47,919 nt of DNA from Burkholderiales bacterium (GTDB lineage: Bacteria; Pseudomonadota; Gammaproteobacteria; Burkholderiales; UBA11063): positions 1-47,919 of the forward strand of contig JAIEPY010000059.1 in assembly GCA_019748155.1 (NCBI GenBank), read 5' to 3'. The position numbers were made by a program, and so were the translations under genes. Below the pieces are notes generated by a model. It ran no database searches. It was not told where the DNA came from and was given only the letters and a program-made list of their open reading frames with translations. The first letter of the stretch is position 1. The number at the start of each line of letters is the position of its first letter. Positions 35,881 through 44,079 of the stretch are shown piece after piece.

Positions 35881-37251
35881 CTAATTTGCTGCCTTGTGCT
35901 TTGCTAATATTTTTTGGCGAATTTGGTGAATATCAGTATAATTGGCATAATGTGGTAAACGGTATAGCCCATATATATTGAAAATCACCAGAATAAGTAT
36001 ATAAAAAACAATTCCAATATAAAACACCAGATGATGAGAGAAATAAAGGTGTGAGCTCAGTAGTAAATGACCTAGAGCAATACTAATCAAAGGCATGAAA
36101 CCCGCACAAAATATATAACCCTGTTGGTTAGCAAAACTCATTCCGGCTAGCCTAACTGCCGAAGGAAAGAGACCTGCCATAACTCGTTGGACTAATAAAG
36201 TAAAACAACTACTAAGCGTTGATATTGCAAGAATTGTTATATATACAAATTTATTGTAATGAAATGACATTGCCCACAAGATTATACCTGGAAACAAAAG
36301 TGTTACACAGATAAAAAGCTGTCGCGGCGCATTATGAAACGAGCAGAATCGGTTAATTAAATATGCAGCTATAGCGCCTAGGATGCTGGTAATAAAAATC
36401 ACGCGACTAATATTCAGCAAGCTGTAATTTAGAAAGTGATGCATCGTAAATGGAATAAAAATTAAGTACAATAGCATGACTGCTCCACGGAGTCCGGCTA
36501 AACCAATTGCGATAAATGTTTGAGAGGGGTAATAATTGAATAGCTTATAGACCGGAATAATATTACGGTGACAGTGTTCCTTATCAACTGGTTCAGCAAA
36601 CTTTAGGCGAACTAAATAAATAAGCAAAGCAAGAATTGCACCGAATATAAATGGTAGTCGCCAAGCATACTCTTGAATTTGGCTAGGGCTAAATCCATAA
36701 TTAAGTATGCGATTTACCACAATTGCCAAAAACTGTCCGATTTCGTTTCCTGCCAAAATGCCTAATGCGGCAAATGACATGCTTTGTGGTAATTTAATTT
36801 TTATATGATCTAATTCTGCCTGCATCTCAGCACCACAAGCAAGGCCTTGTATGACTCTTGCTGCACCAAGGGTTAGCAATGGCATCCACCATATAGACGA
36901 CGTGACATGGGTTGGAATTAGCCCCATGGTTAATGTTGAAATAACCAGCATTAGTGTAATTCCGCCATCTACCAAGCGTAGATCTTGGACTGGTGCAATT
37001 TTGCTGTATAGATGCATTCCGAGTGGGTGCATGATATAGCCAATGATAAATATTGAATATAGTATTAAGATGTTATTGTTATTTAGCGAATTGTTACCGA
37101 AAATATCTTTGATAAAATAATTGGTCATGAATCCAAAGACGATGAAGTCATAAAACTCTAAAACGCTACCCAACGATGCCATGAAAATTGCTTTTCGTTC
37201 TCGTGGCGATAAGCCAAGCATAAATAGCGTTCGAATATTATTTACTATCAC
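35881..37251 (-). CDS. MFS transporter, divergent MHS (metabolite:proton symporter) type
   Basis: A 456-residue protein with about 12 membrane segments. The N-terminal KAIFMASLGSVLEFYDFIVFG is typical of the ProP/ShiA/KgtP-like MHS family. The usual basic loop motif between helices 2 and 3 is replaced by YSKIAPVQDLRLVDG. The helix-4 motif RxxQGxxxGGE reads RVIQGLACGAEMQ. The substrate is unknown. It is transcribed alone, convergent with guaC. Confidence 0.75.
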   Translation of the reverse strand: MIVNNIRTLFMLGLSPRERKAIFMASLGSVLEFYDFIVFGFMTNYFIKDIFGNNSLNNNNILILYSIFIIGYIMHPLGMHLYSKIAPVQDLRLVDGGITLMLVISTLTMGLIPTHVTSSIWWMPLLTLGAARVIQGLACGAEMQAELDHIKIKLPQSMSFAALGILAGNEIGQFLAIVVNRILNYGFSPSQIQEYAWRLPFIFGAILALLIYLVRLKFAEPVDKEHCHRNIIPVYKLFNYYPSQTFIAIGLAGLRGAVMLLYLIFIPFTMHHFLNYSLLNISRVIFITSILGAIAAYLINRFCSFHNAPRQLFICVTLLFPGIILWAMSFHYNKFVYITILAISTLSSCFTLLVQRVMAGLFPSAVRLAGMSFANQQGYIFCAGFMPLISIALGHLLLSSHLYFSHHLVFYIGIVFYILILVIFNIYGLYRLPHYANYTDIHQIRQKILAKHKAAN

Positions 37252-37556
37252 TATGAAAGTACCACTTGAAATTTATGGTTTTATATTTTAGATCTTGCTA
37301 CATGCTAGAAATTAATTTCTTGTATTTGATTTATCGGTTTTTATCATGTAATAAGATTTTATCGGCTATTTGGTTCGTGTAACTGTTAGTACAAAGTAAC
37401 ATTAAAATGTTTGGCTACGCTCAGCATGCTATTCTATGCATATTATATCATTCTAAAATGTTTTTAATAATATTAATTAGTCTAAATTGCTGCACTTAAA
37501 ATTAATTTTTTTGATAATATTTTATGTGATCAGGGCGGTTATTTTAACAAATTCAA
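37252..37556. other. Gene-free AT-rich region
   Basis: No coding sequence was found between the transporter gene start and the end of mazF. One perfect 14-base palindrome (AGAAATTAATTTCT, 37307-37320) lies upstream of the transporter gene and may be a regulator site. Confidence 0.4.
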
Positions 37557-37892
37557 TCACTCAAAAATAAGCAACCCTATTTTATCAAGCACAAGGCTAT
37601 AAATATTTGTTGGTAATTTTTCCTTAAATTCTGCCTCGCGCTTTTGCCAATCTAGATTTTTAACCTGATCAGTTAGTATAACTCCTTTAGTCGTGGTGTT
37701 GGATAATTCAACTTCAAAATAATATCCTTTTTTCTTGCTAGTTATTGGGCAGATAATGCATAGGTTAGTCTTTTGATTGTACTCAATTGGTGATAACACT
37801 AATGCGGGGCGCATTCCTGCCTGTTCTCGTCCCGCTTGAGGATTAAAATTAAGCCAGATAATATCGTAGCGGTCAGGCACATACTTAGTCAT
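37557..37892 (-). CDS. mazF: MazF endoribonuclease toxin
   Basis: A 111-residue toxin, the same length as E. coli MazF. It aligns throughout: YVPDRYDIIWLNFNPQAG, REQAGMRPALVLSPIEYN, CIICPITSKKKGYYFEV, GVILTDQVKNLDW and a C-terminal LVLDKIGLLIF. MazF cuts single-stranded RNA at short motifs. The start at 37892 is chosen because it gives the family N-terminus and overlaps mazE by 8 bases. A longer frame upstream would run further into mazE. Confidence 0.93.
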   Translation of the reverse strand: MTKYVPDRYDIIWLNFNPQAGREQAGMRPALVLSPIEYNQKTNLCIICPITSKKKGYYFEVELSNTTTKGVILTDQVKNLDWQKREAEFKEKLPTNIYSLVLDKIGLLIFE

Positions 37893-38130
37893 GCCATACC
37901 TCGCTATCCAGCTCATCAATATTGACTACGGTTAATTGCTCAGGGGTAAAGTTTGCTAATGCTTGCCGAATAATGTCGCGGTTATTAACCTTTATTGGCT
38001 CAATTACCACTTTATTATCAATTATGTTAATATGCACTCTATCCCCACTATGCAAATTTAATTGCCGGGTTATAAACGCTGGCAATCTCAACCCCATTGA
38101 GTTACCCCATTTTGTTATTGCTATGTCCAT
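37885..38130 (-). CDS. mazE: MazE antitoxin
   Basis: An 81-residue AbrB/SpoVT-type antitoxin. The N-terminal swapped-hairpin DNA-binding domain reads ITKWGNSMGLRLPAFITRQL and GDRVHINIIDNKVVIEPI. The C-terminal tail is acidic and binds MazF. The start at 38130 follows a strong GGAGG site at 8 bases; the ATG at 38145 overlaps that site and is rejected. It autoregulates with MazF, probably through the palindrome just upstream. Confidence 0.92.
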   Translation of the reverse strand: MDIAITKWGNSMGLRLPAFITRQLNLHSGDRVHINIIDNKVVIEPIKVNNRDIIRQALANFTPEQLTVVNIDELDSEVWHD

Positions 38131-38148
38131 AATATTTACCTCCATTTA

Positions 38149-38184
38149 GATATACATTGTATATCACTACCGTGTAAATGTCAA
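38149..38184 (-). promoter_or_regulatory. mazEF promoter with operator palindrome
   Basis: On the minus strand a perfect TTGACA (38179-38184) and TACAAT (38156-38161) are spaced by exactly 17 bases. A perfect 8+1+8 palindrome (38149-38165) covers the -10. Occupation by MazE or MazEF would block the promoter, which fits the known autoregulation of this family. Confidence 0.85.
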
Positions 38185-38594
38185 CAACAATTCATAATCA
38201 CTATCAAACTTCATCAATAGCTTGTTGTCAAGATAATTATTTGATTCAAACGCAATTAAATTATGGATTTTGTGCTGTAAACACATTTATGTCTAGGTGG
38301 ATTGCATTTAAGCTTCTTGGCACAAGTCGTACAAATAGAGAAAGTGAAGGCAAAATCTGTACAAAGTCGGCTGGTGAACGTATTCACCAATTTAGGCTCA
38401 TTAGTCGCACTTCCTACATTCAGAATAGTCGTTTGCTGAATTTTAATTTTTGGTATTATCAAGTAGTTCTTTACCAATAATTTCTAGCTGTTCAATTCTT
38501 GTACTAAAATAATTATTTTTGCTAATATGAGACAATGCCTTATTTAATTCTCTCCTGAGAAGCAAAACATAACTAATTGTTATGTATTAATTAT
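38185..38594. other. Gene-free region containing the right end of the IS110 element
   Basis: Short frames here on either strand lack ribosome sites and homology that I recognise. A small inverted repeat (CATAAC...GTTATG, about 38568-38584) lies just beyond the transposase stop and may belong to the IS end. The exact IS boundary was not found. Confidence 0.4.
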
Positions 38595-39878
38595 TTAAGC
38601 ATTAACACATTTAACCAAATTAAACCCAAATTCCTGTGCCCGTTTGGTTAAATTTTTAATTGAGCGCTCTTTATATTTACGCTCATAATATTCATTGCCT
38701 TTTTCAACATAACTTTCGCCATGTTTTAGTAAACTATAAAATAAACAAGCTAGTTTTCTTGCCGTTGCAGTTATGGCTTTTGGTGCTCCGGCATGAGCTT
38801 TTATTTTACGGTAAAATGAACCCAATGCTGTATTCTTGGTTTTCCCGACCGCTACAGCAGCCATTCTAAAGACTCCAGCCGCTCGACTATTCACTTTTCG
38901 GGTTCGACTAGATAAAATCTTGCCACCAGTTATTTTATTTGCTGGGCTTAATCCTAGCCAGGAAGCAAAATGCTTCTCACTTGGCCACTTATTTGGGTTT
39001 ACTCCAACTTCCGAAATCAGCGTTTCCACACTCAAGGTTCCCAAACCTGGAACTTTGGTTAAATCTACCCCAGCCATTTTAGTTAGCTCTTCTTTTAGAT
39101 TGAATGGCTTATTTACACCACTATCACCATCATTATGTTCGTTCAGATAGTTATTTATTTCTTGCTCACAATCATCAATTAACTGACAATAATATTTGTA
39201 CAAGTCCAATTCCTGCTTGAGCGTAAATAAATGTTCTTTTCGATAATTACCCTTTAATGATGCCGCTATCGTCTCTTCATTATTATGTACCCGGTTATTT
39301 CTCATTGCTGCTAATTTATTTGGATCTCGTTCACCATCTACTATCGCTTGAACAATCTTCAAACCGGTTATTCCAGTTATATCGCTGATAGCTTTATGCA
39401 AATGAATATTCATTTGTACCAAAGCTTTTTGCATCCGCTGAATATGCACTGCCGCCCCTTTTACTAAGTTATCACGCTGACGCATATAACCACGTAATAT
39501 ACAAGTCTCATCATCCGGTCTAAATGAACCATGTAATAGCCCATAAGAATGTAACTGTTGAATCCATTGGCTATCTTTTACATCGGTTTTACGACCAGGT
39601 ACCGCTTTAATATAACGCGCATTTACTAGCAAGACTTCAAAACCATGTGCGCTGAGAATGTCATACAATGGAATCCAATAAACTCCGGTTGACTCCATTG
39701 CAACCGTGGCTACACCACATTCTTTTAACCACACAGATAACTCTTCTAGATCTCCAGTAAAACATCTAAATTTTCTAACTCGAGGCTCTGCTTTACCTTC
39801 TGGTACACAAACATAATGATATTCGGAACCAACATCTATTCCAGCCGCATTAGGATTAATTATCTGTAGAGTGCTCAT
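38595..39878 (-). CDS. IS110-family DEDD transposase (recombinase)
   Basis: A 427-residue, apparently intact transposase. The RuvC-like catalytic set is D15 (GIDVGSEYHY), E62 (MESTGVYW), and D99 and D102 (GRKTDVKD). The C-terminal Transposase_20 domain contains VPGLGTLSVETLISEVG and WLGLSPANKITGGKI, with the region holding the catalytic Ser. Recent work shows that this family is guided by a bridge RNA. The ribosome site AAGGA precedes the ATG. Confidence 0.93.
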   Translation of the reverse strand: MSTLQIINPNAAGIDVGSEYHYVCVPEGKAEPRVRKFRCFTGDLEELSVWLKECGVATVAMESTGVYWIPLYDILSAHGFEVLLVNARYIKAVPGRKTDVKDSQWIQQLHSYGLLHGSFRPDDETCILRGYMRQRDNLVKGAAVHIQRMQKALVQMNIHLHKAISDITGITGLKIVQAIVDGERDPNKLAAMRNNRVHNNEETIAASLKGNYRKEHLFTLKQELDLYKYYCQLIDDCEQEINNYLNEHNDGDSGVNKPFNLKEELTKMAGVDLTKVPGLGTLSVETLISEVGVNPNKWPSEKHFASWLGLSPANKITGGKILSSRTRKVNSRAAGVFRMAAVAVGKTKNTALGSFYRKIKAHAGAPKAITATARKLACLFYSLLKHGESYVEKGNEYYERKYKERSIKNLTKRAQEFGFNLVKCVNA

Positions 39879-40146
39879 TTTAGTATTCCTTATAAATAAA
39901 ATCCAAATCAGGCCTGATAAGACAAATAAATTACAATCTCCTGAACGGGATAACTCATATTTATGAGCTTCACCAATGCTAATAACGTCAATATCAGAAT
40001 CAGACTCCTATACGGGTAATAAACACCAGTGAGAAACCGACCATAACTGTCTGATTTGAATAATATACTCTAGCACATCTTCAATTTAAAGCGCTACATG
40101 TTTCTCTTTGCTAATACTTGCCGTTAGGCGAGACACAGACTCCTAT
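39879..40146 (-). ncRNA. Candidate bridge RNA region of the IS110 element
   Basis: A non-coding leader upstream of the transposase, where IS110-type bridge RNAs are encoded. It contains several hairpins. These are CTCATA-TT-TATGAG (39954-39967), a 12-base palindrome ATCAGGCCTGAT (39907-39918) and an 8-base stem (39998-40005 with 40049-40056) enclosing a 43-base loop. An 11-base direct repeat CAGACTCCTAT occurs at 40001-40011, within that stem-loop, and at 40136-40146, at the presumed IS end. That is what a donor-guide match would look like. The RNA limits are not determined. Confidence 0.5.
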
Positions 40147-42293
40147 TACCAAGGATTTATGTAGTAGTCCCTACCTGTTAAGTTAATTCGATTTTTAGCA
40201 GCGTGTTCAAGGAGTTTTTTGATTTCTGAGTTAAATTCATATTTAGACAAAGCTTCGTACTGCGCTGGGTTAAACTCTAGTCCTAGCGGGTTATTTTGAA
40301 AGATAATCGTGTAGATAAGACTATTTTTACTTAATAAATTATTGTTTATTGTTTCACGAGCATATACAGTATAAGTATAATTTACTTCATCCCCCCAATT
40401 ATTGCTTAATTGTAAAATTAGATCACAGGCTTGATACAAAAATAAACTATCATTAAATAATAAGCTTATATCCTTAAGTTCCGACACTCTTTTTTTAATT
40501 AAGTTTAAGATATTTGTATCATCGTTATCTGGGATAGCTGAATGGATAAAACTATCTACTTCAACAACATCAACATGATTTTCACGTGTTTTTCTATTAA
40601 ATTTCAAAAGAGCACAAATAATAAGACAATCAAAAGATTTATTTTTATCAACGGGTATTAGGCTATCAATTGGATTTCCAAGTTTTATATACAAATATAA
40701 GAAAAATCTGATACATTCTATTCGCTTGATATATAAACCTTGAATATGTTTAATTGAGAAATTATCACGCTTATTTGTTAGTCTGGCAGAATCGTTTTGA
40801 TTAATTGTATTTTGTAACCAATTTGATAAATTAAAAATCAAATCAGTAAAATCAATATTCTTCTCGGTTAAGTAATGTTTGAATTCTTCAATATTATTTA
40901 ATGCCCAAGAAAAGTCTGACCAGTAAAAAAATTCAATATTATTAACAATATTCTGACAATAATCATTTATGCTATTTGTTTGTGCGTTTAGAATGGTTTG
41001 CTTAATTAAATTATTTTGAGAGTAAGTGCCATTATTGTAAGGCTTGACTAGTCGTTTCAGCTCACTTTCAATAAGTTGTCTTAACTCTTTTTGACTAACG
41101 CTATAAATATGATTTAATATGTTAATACCTTTGTCAACATATACAGTATATAGCTTTCCACCCTTATTTTCATCATAGAGCGGTCTTAAGTCAAAATAAA
41201 ATCGCAAAGAAATACTGAATATAAAAATATCTACATCTAAAGGTCTGCTTCTGATTATATCGTCAGAAATAAATCGAGGTATTTGTTTCTCTAAAAATTC
41301 AATTAATTTATCTTTTTCTCTAAAAGAGGCAATATTGTCTGCAATATGGTGTATTATTTTAGCAGTTGGGAGCTTCAATATTGAACTATTATTTCTCTGG
41401 ATACCTACAACCCACACGTATAAATCATCAAATAAAACAGCTCTCGGTAACCTATATTGAGCATCATAAAATTTTTGCAAGAAAATATGCGGTTCATATA
41501 TGTTTATTAACTTATAATTGTGTAAGACTACATCTTCATCATAAAATATTATTATTTTAAAGTTAATTTTTGCTTTTCTAAAAGAATCTCTGATTATTAG
41601 GATTTCATCAAATAATAACTTCATTGACTCTGGACTTAGTCGATCAATTTCATCAATTAATATGATTAAGTTCTTTTGTCTAAATTTGATTGACTCTAAA
41701 ACTTCAACGTGTGACTTTCTGGGGAATAACCCAGTGATAACTGTTAATAATTTATTTCTCTTCCAAAATGTTAAAATGAAAATTAAAAAACTAATGAGTA
41801 ATTTATTACCAAAGATTGGATTTTGTGTTGGGACAAATCCAAGAATAATGCCAAATTCAGAGATTAAATCATTTAATTCAGGAAGTTTGCTTATTTTACT
41901 GATTAAAAAGCCTCCAATGCCAACAATGAAAAGAGACCAAATTTGTGAAGTAGAAATAGATTGAGCAGCACTTTCTTTTTTTAACTGTGCTGCTGCCTTC
42001 AGTTTGTTTCTTGTGCAAAAATTCCATCTGCTCAACGGTTTTGCAATAACATTATATAGCTGTGAAGTTACTTGGCTAGTTTCTTCATATTGTAAAGCAT
42101 CATAGACTGCGGTAACAGTCTTGTCGTTGTTTCTAGAATTAATTAATTCCAGCAGTTTTTCTTTTATTGTAGATTTGCCAGTTCCCCAAGAGCCAATGAT
42201 TGAAAATATTCCACTATTATTGTCTTTTAAATACTCGTCATAGAAAGATTTAGCATTTTTTTGAGATATAGAGACATCTTTTTTATCCATCAT
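40146..42293 (-). CDS. KAP-family membrane P-loop NTPase
   Basis: A 715-residue NTPase. Walker A is GSWGTGKST (34-42) and Walker B is LIILIDEIDRL (from 209). Between them are two predicted membrane segments (about 118-132 and 165-177), the defining layout of the KAP family. The remaining 480 residues are helical and not recognised. KAP proteins include PifA, which excludes phage T7, and several are linked to phage defence; the role here is inferred. The ribosome site GGAG lies upstream. The stop codon touches the IS110 repeat, so the C-terminus may have been reset by the insertion. Confidence 0.8.
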   Translation of the reverse strand: MMDKKDVSISQKNAKSFYDEYLKDNNSGIFSIIGSWGTGKSTIKEKLLELINSRNNDKTVTAVYDALQYEETSQVTSQLYNVIAKPLSRWNFCTRNKLKAAAQLKKESAAQSISTSQIWSLFIVGIGGFLISKISKLPELNDLISEFGIILGFVPTQNPIFGNKLLISFLIFILTFWKRNKLLTVITGLFPRKSHVEVLESIKFRQKNLIILIDEIDRLSPESMKLLFDEILIIRDSFRKAKINFKIIIFYDEDVVLHNYKLINIYEPHIFLQKFYDAQYRLPRAVLFDDLYVWVVGIQRNNSSILKLPTAKIIHHIADNIASFREKDKLIEFLEKQIPRFISDDIIRSRPLDVDIFIFSISLRFYFDLRPLYDENKGGKLYTVYVDKGINILNHIYSVSQKELRQLIESELKRLVKPYNNGTYSQNNLIKQTILNAQTNSINDYCQNIVNNIEFFYWSDFSWALNNIEEFKHYLTEKNIDFTDLIFNLSNWLQNTINQNDSARLTNKRDNFSIKHIQGLYIKRIECIRFFLYLYIKLGNPIDSLIPVDKNKSFDCLIICALLKFNRKTRENHVDVVEVDSFIHSAIPDNDDTNILNLIKKRVSELKDISLLFNDSLFLYQACDLILQLSNNWGDEVNYTYTVYARETINNNLLSKNSLIYTIIFQNNPLGLEFNPAQYEALSKYEFNSEIKKLLEHAAKNRINLTGRDYYINPW

Positions 42294-42408
42294 TTAGCAA
42301 ATCTCCAAATTTGTAATGCATATAATATGTTGTAGCATGGTTCAATTAGTAATAAGACAAAGACTATTATTGTTTAGCTCTACTGAATTAAACTAAACTC
42401 AAATCTTC

Positions 42409-42535
42409 CGTGGTGCTAACATGATGATAGCCATGCCATGCCAAGCAATGCAACGCACGCCCTGCTATATCCCATACTGTAGGCGAATACCATCGACTAG
42501 CCACAGCTAGACTATAGCTCATTAATATCTACCGT
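42409..42535 (-). pseudogene. Decayed partial copy of ynfA
   Basis: Bases 42409-42504 closely match the 3' part of intact ynfA (about 43573-43670), with a 5-base insertion that shifts the frame. Bases 42505-42535 match about 44020-44050, upstream of ynfA. So this is a second ynfA copy that has lost its middle and start. It makes up much of the gap between the KAP gene and the next gene. Confidence 0.75.
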
Positions 42536-42588
42536 AAAAAAAATTTACTGGTTTATCGTTGGTTTTTTAAGCTGATCGGGGTTTGCTA

Positions 42589-43434
42589 TCATGAAAATAC
42601 CTTAATCTGAGTAGCTAGAAACAGCTCAACTTGCTTTTCCAAGTCTATTAGAAACCCAAGATTTAACGCACTATATACATTGCGATGTTTTTCATCTATC
42701 GTTATATTTGATGGGAATTCAGCAATTTTTTTGTGTGATACCTCACGCATCAAATCTCTGTTAGCACTTTCGATTGACAACCTCAAACTTTGTAAATGTT
42801 CAACAAAAATTTGTTTTATATCCTTAATTGGACTAAATAATTCAGAAAGTATTAAAGGCTTAATTTTATTTATGGCATTACTAATTTCATCAAACTGAGT
42901 GCTTTCATGGCCAATGGAACTATTTAATACCTTAAGATATTTAATTTTGATTTTCCATGAAGTAACATGCTCATTTTCAAATAACTTAATTTGCTGCAAT
43001 AGTACATCAGATTTATATATCATGTCTTCTAAATTACTGATATTCATTTTTGGGGGTGGTGAGCTATTAATATACATTAGTGCAGTAGTAATAAAGTTAC
43101 TTAATCCCATTTTAAAAATAATTATATCGGAGTTTATTAAATCAATGAATTCAATAAGCTTAGCAAATACTTCATTATCTTTCTTTTGTCTCCAGTATCC
43201 ATCATAAGCCACCCAAGCAAATACTACTACAGCAATAGCGCCTATAGCACTACCTAAACTTAATATATTAGATAAGCTTATACGGCTATTTTGCCATGAT
43301 AAGCCAGTATAATAGTGCTTGATCGTTATTATCCCAACCACCGATAACGCCCACACCCCGACAATACAAGCCAAAAACCCAAGCCAAGACTTATTTCTCT
43401 TAGCCCAATTTTCAATGATGCAGTCTGCTGCCAT
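42589..43434 (-). CDS. Two-TM membrane protein, function unknown
   Basis: A 281-residue protein. Two hydrophobic segments occupy about 17-42 and 52-81 (ILSLGSAIGAIAVVVFAWVAYDGYW). The rest is a charged, mainly helical cytoplasmic domain (about 85-281) without a motif I recognise. The ribosome site AAGG precedes the ATG. It lies on the same strand as the KAP NTPase, between the broken and intact ynfA copies, suggesting that it arrived with accessory DNA. A partnership with the KAP protein is possible but unproven. Confidence 0.65.
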   Translation of the reverse strand: MAADCIIENWAKRNKSWLGFLACIVGVWALSVVGIITIKHYYTGLSWQNSRISLSNILSLGSAIGAIAVVVFAWVAYDGYWRQKKDNEVFAKLIEFIDLINSDIIIFKMGLSNFITTALMYINSSPPPKMNISNLEDMIYKSDVLLQQIKLFENEHVTSWKIKIKYLKVLNSSIGHESTQFDEISNAINKIKPLILSELFSPIKDIKQIFVEHLQSLRLSIESANRDLMREVSHKKIAEFPSNITIDEKHRNVYSALNLGFLIDLEKQVELFLATQIKVFS

Positions 43435-43565
43435 AATAGTACCTTAGTTTAAAATGATCGATGGTTAATCGTTAATAGATTTATATTGTTCTTTTATCTG
43501 CTCAATAATCCAATATATCTCGTTGATCATATTACTTATTTGCTGCTCAACTTGCTTGTGGTAAT

Positions 43566-43889
43566 CTAACTCTTTGGTGCTAGCATGATAATAGCCATGC
43601 CAAGCAATGCAACGCACGCACCAGCTATATCCCATACTGTAGGACGGATACCATCAACTAGCCACAGCCATAATATCGCGACACCGATATAAACACCACC
43701 ATAAGCTGCATAGATTCGCCCTGCTGCTGTCGGGTGCAAAGATAATAGCCAAGCAAATAATACTAGTGATAGCGCTGCAGGAATTAATAATACCGGGCTT
43801 TTGCCTTGGTTTAACCAAAGGTAGGGTAGATAGCATCCAACTATTTCGGCTATTGCCGTGAAAACAAATAAGATTAAGATTTTAATCAT
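43566..43889 (-). CDS. ynfA: YnfA family (UPF0060) small membrane protein
   Basis: A 107-residue protein with four membrane helices. It aligns end to end with E. coli YnfA (108 residues): [50 protein letters not shown] and [20 protein letters not shown]. The family is linked to small multidrug-resistance-type transport. The frame continues 32 codons upstream to 43985, but the family length favours the start at 43889. A decayed second copy lies at 42409-42535. Confidence 0.87.
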   Translation of the reverse strand: MIKILILFVFTAIAEIVGCYLPYLWLNQGKSPVLLIPAALSLVLFAWLLSLHPTAAGRIYAAYGGVYIGVAILWLWLVDGIRPTVWDIAGACVALLGMAIIMLAPKS

Positions 43890-44046
43890 GTAGGTTACAA
43901 TCAGATAAAAAATACTTGGCACTATGAGATTATCCAAACGCCTAGGCAATACCTCTTTTAAAGCGGTTTTTATTAGTTCATCCAACTTGTTGTATGTTTT
44001 TTGGCTTTAATTTTAAACGCTAGGCTATAGCTTGTTAGTATTTTAA

Positions 44047-44065
44047 CGGGGTGGGTTACACCCCG
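44047..44065 (-). terminator. Hairpin after the ETF-QO gene
   Basis: A perfect 7-base GC-rich stem (CGGGGTG with CACCCCG) and a 5-base loop, 14 bases beyond the stop. The following T-run on the minus strand is short (TTAAAAT), so termination may be weak. Confidence 0.55.
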
Positions 44066-44079
44066 CTAAATAGTGAGGG

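Larger units (their letters stand above)
38595..40146 (-). mobile_element. IS110-family insertion sequence (limits approximate)
   Basis: It consists of one DEDD transposase gene and a 267-base structured leader upstream of it. The long non-coding stretch on the 5' side fits the IS110 rather than the IS1111 subgroup. The 5' limit is placed at the outer 11-base repeat (40136-40146) next to the stop of the KAP gene. The 3' limit is unknown and may extend below 38595. No target-site duplication is expected for this family. Confidence 0.75.

Noticed and set aside
38178-38480. Possible small genes on both strands near the IS110 element
   Set aside because: No ribosome site or recognised family; they overlap each other on opposite strands, and one begins inside the mazEF promoter.
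42409-43671. attL/attR pair from integration into the 3' end of ynfA
   Set aside because: The second part of the left copy matches sequence upstream of ynfA, so it is a decayed gene copy rather than an attachment-site duplication; no integrase is present.
43890-43985. Extended N-terminus of YnfA (32 extra residues)
   Set aside because: The YnfA family is about 108 residues and aligns from 43889; the extension has no family match.
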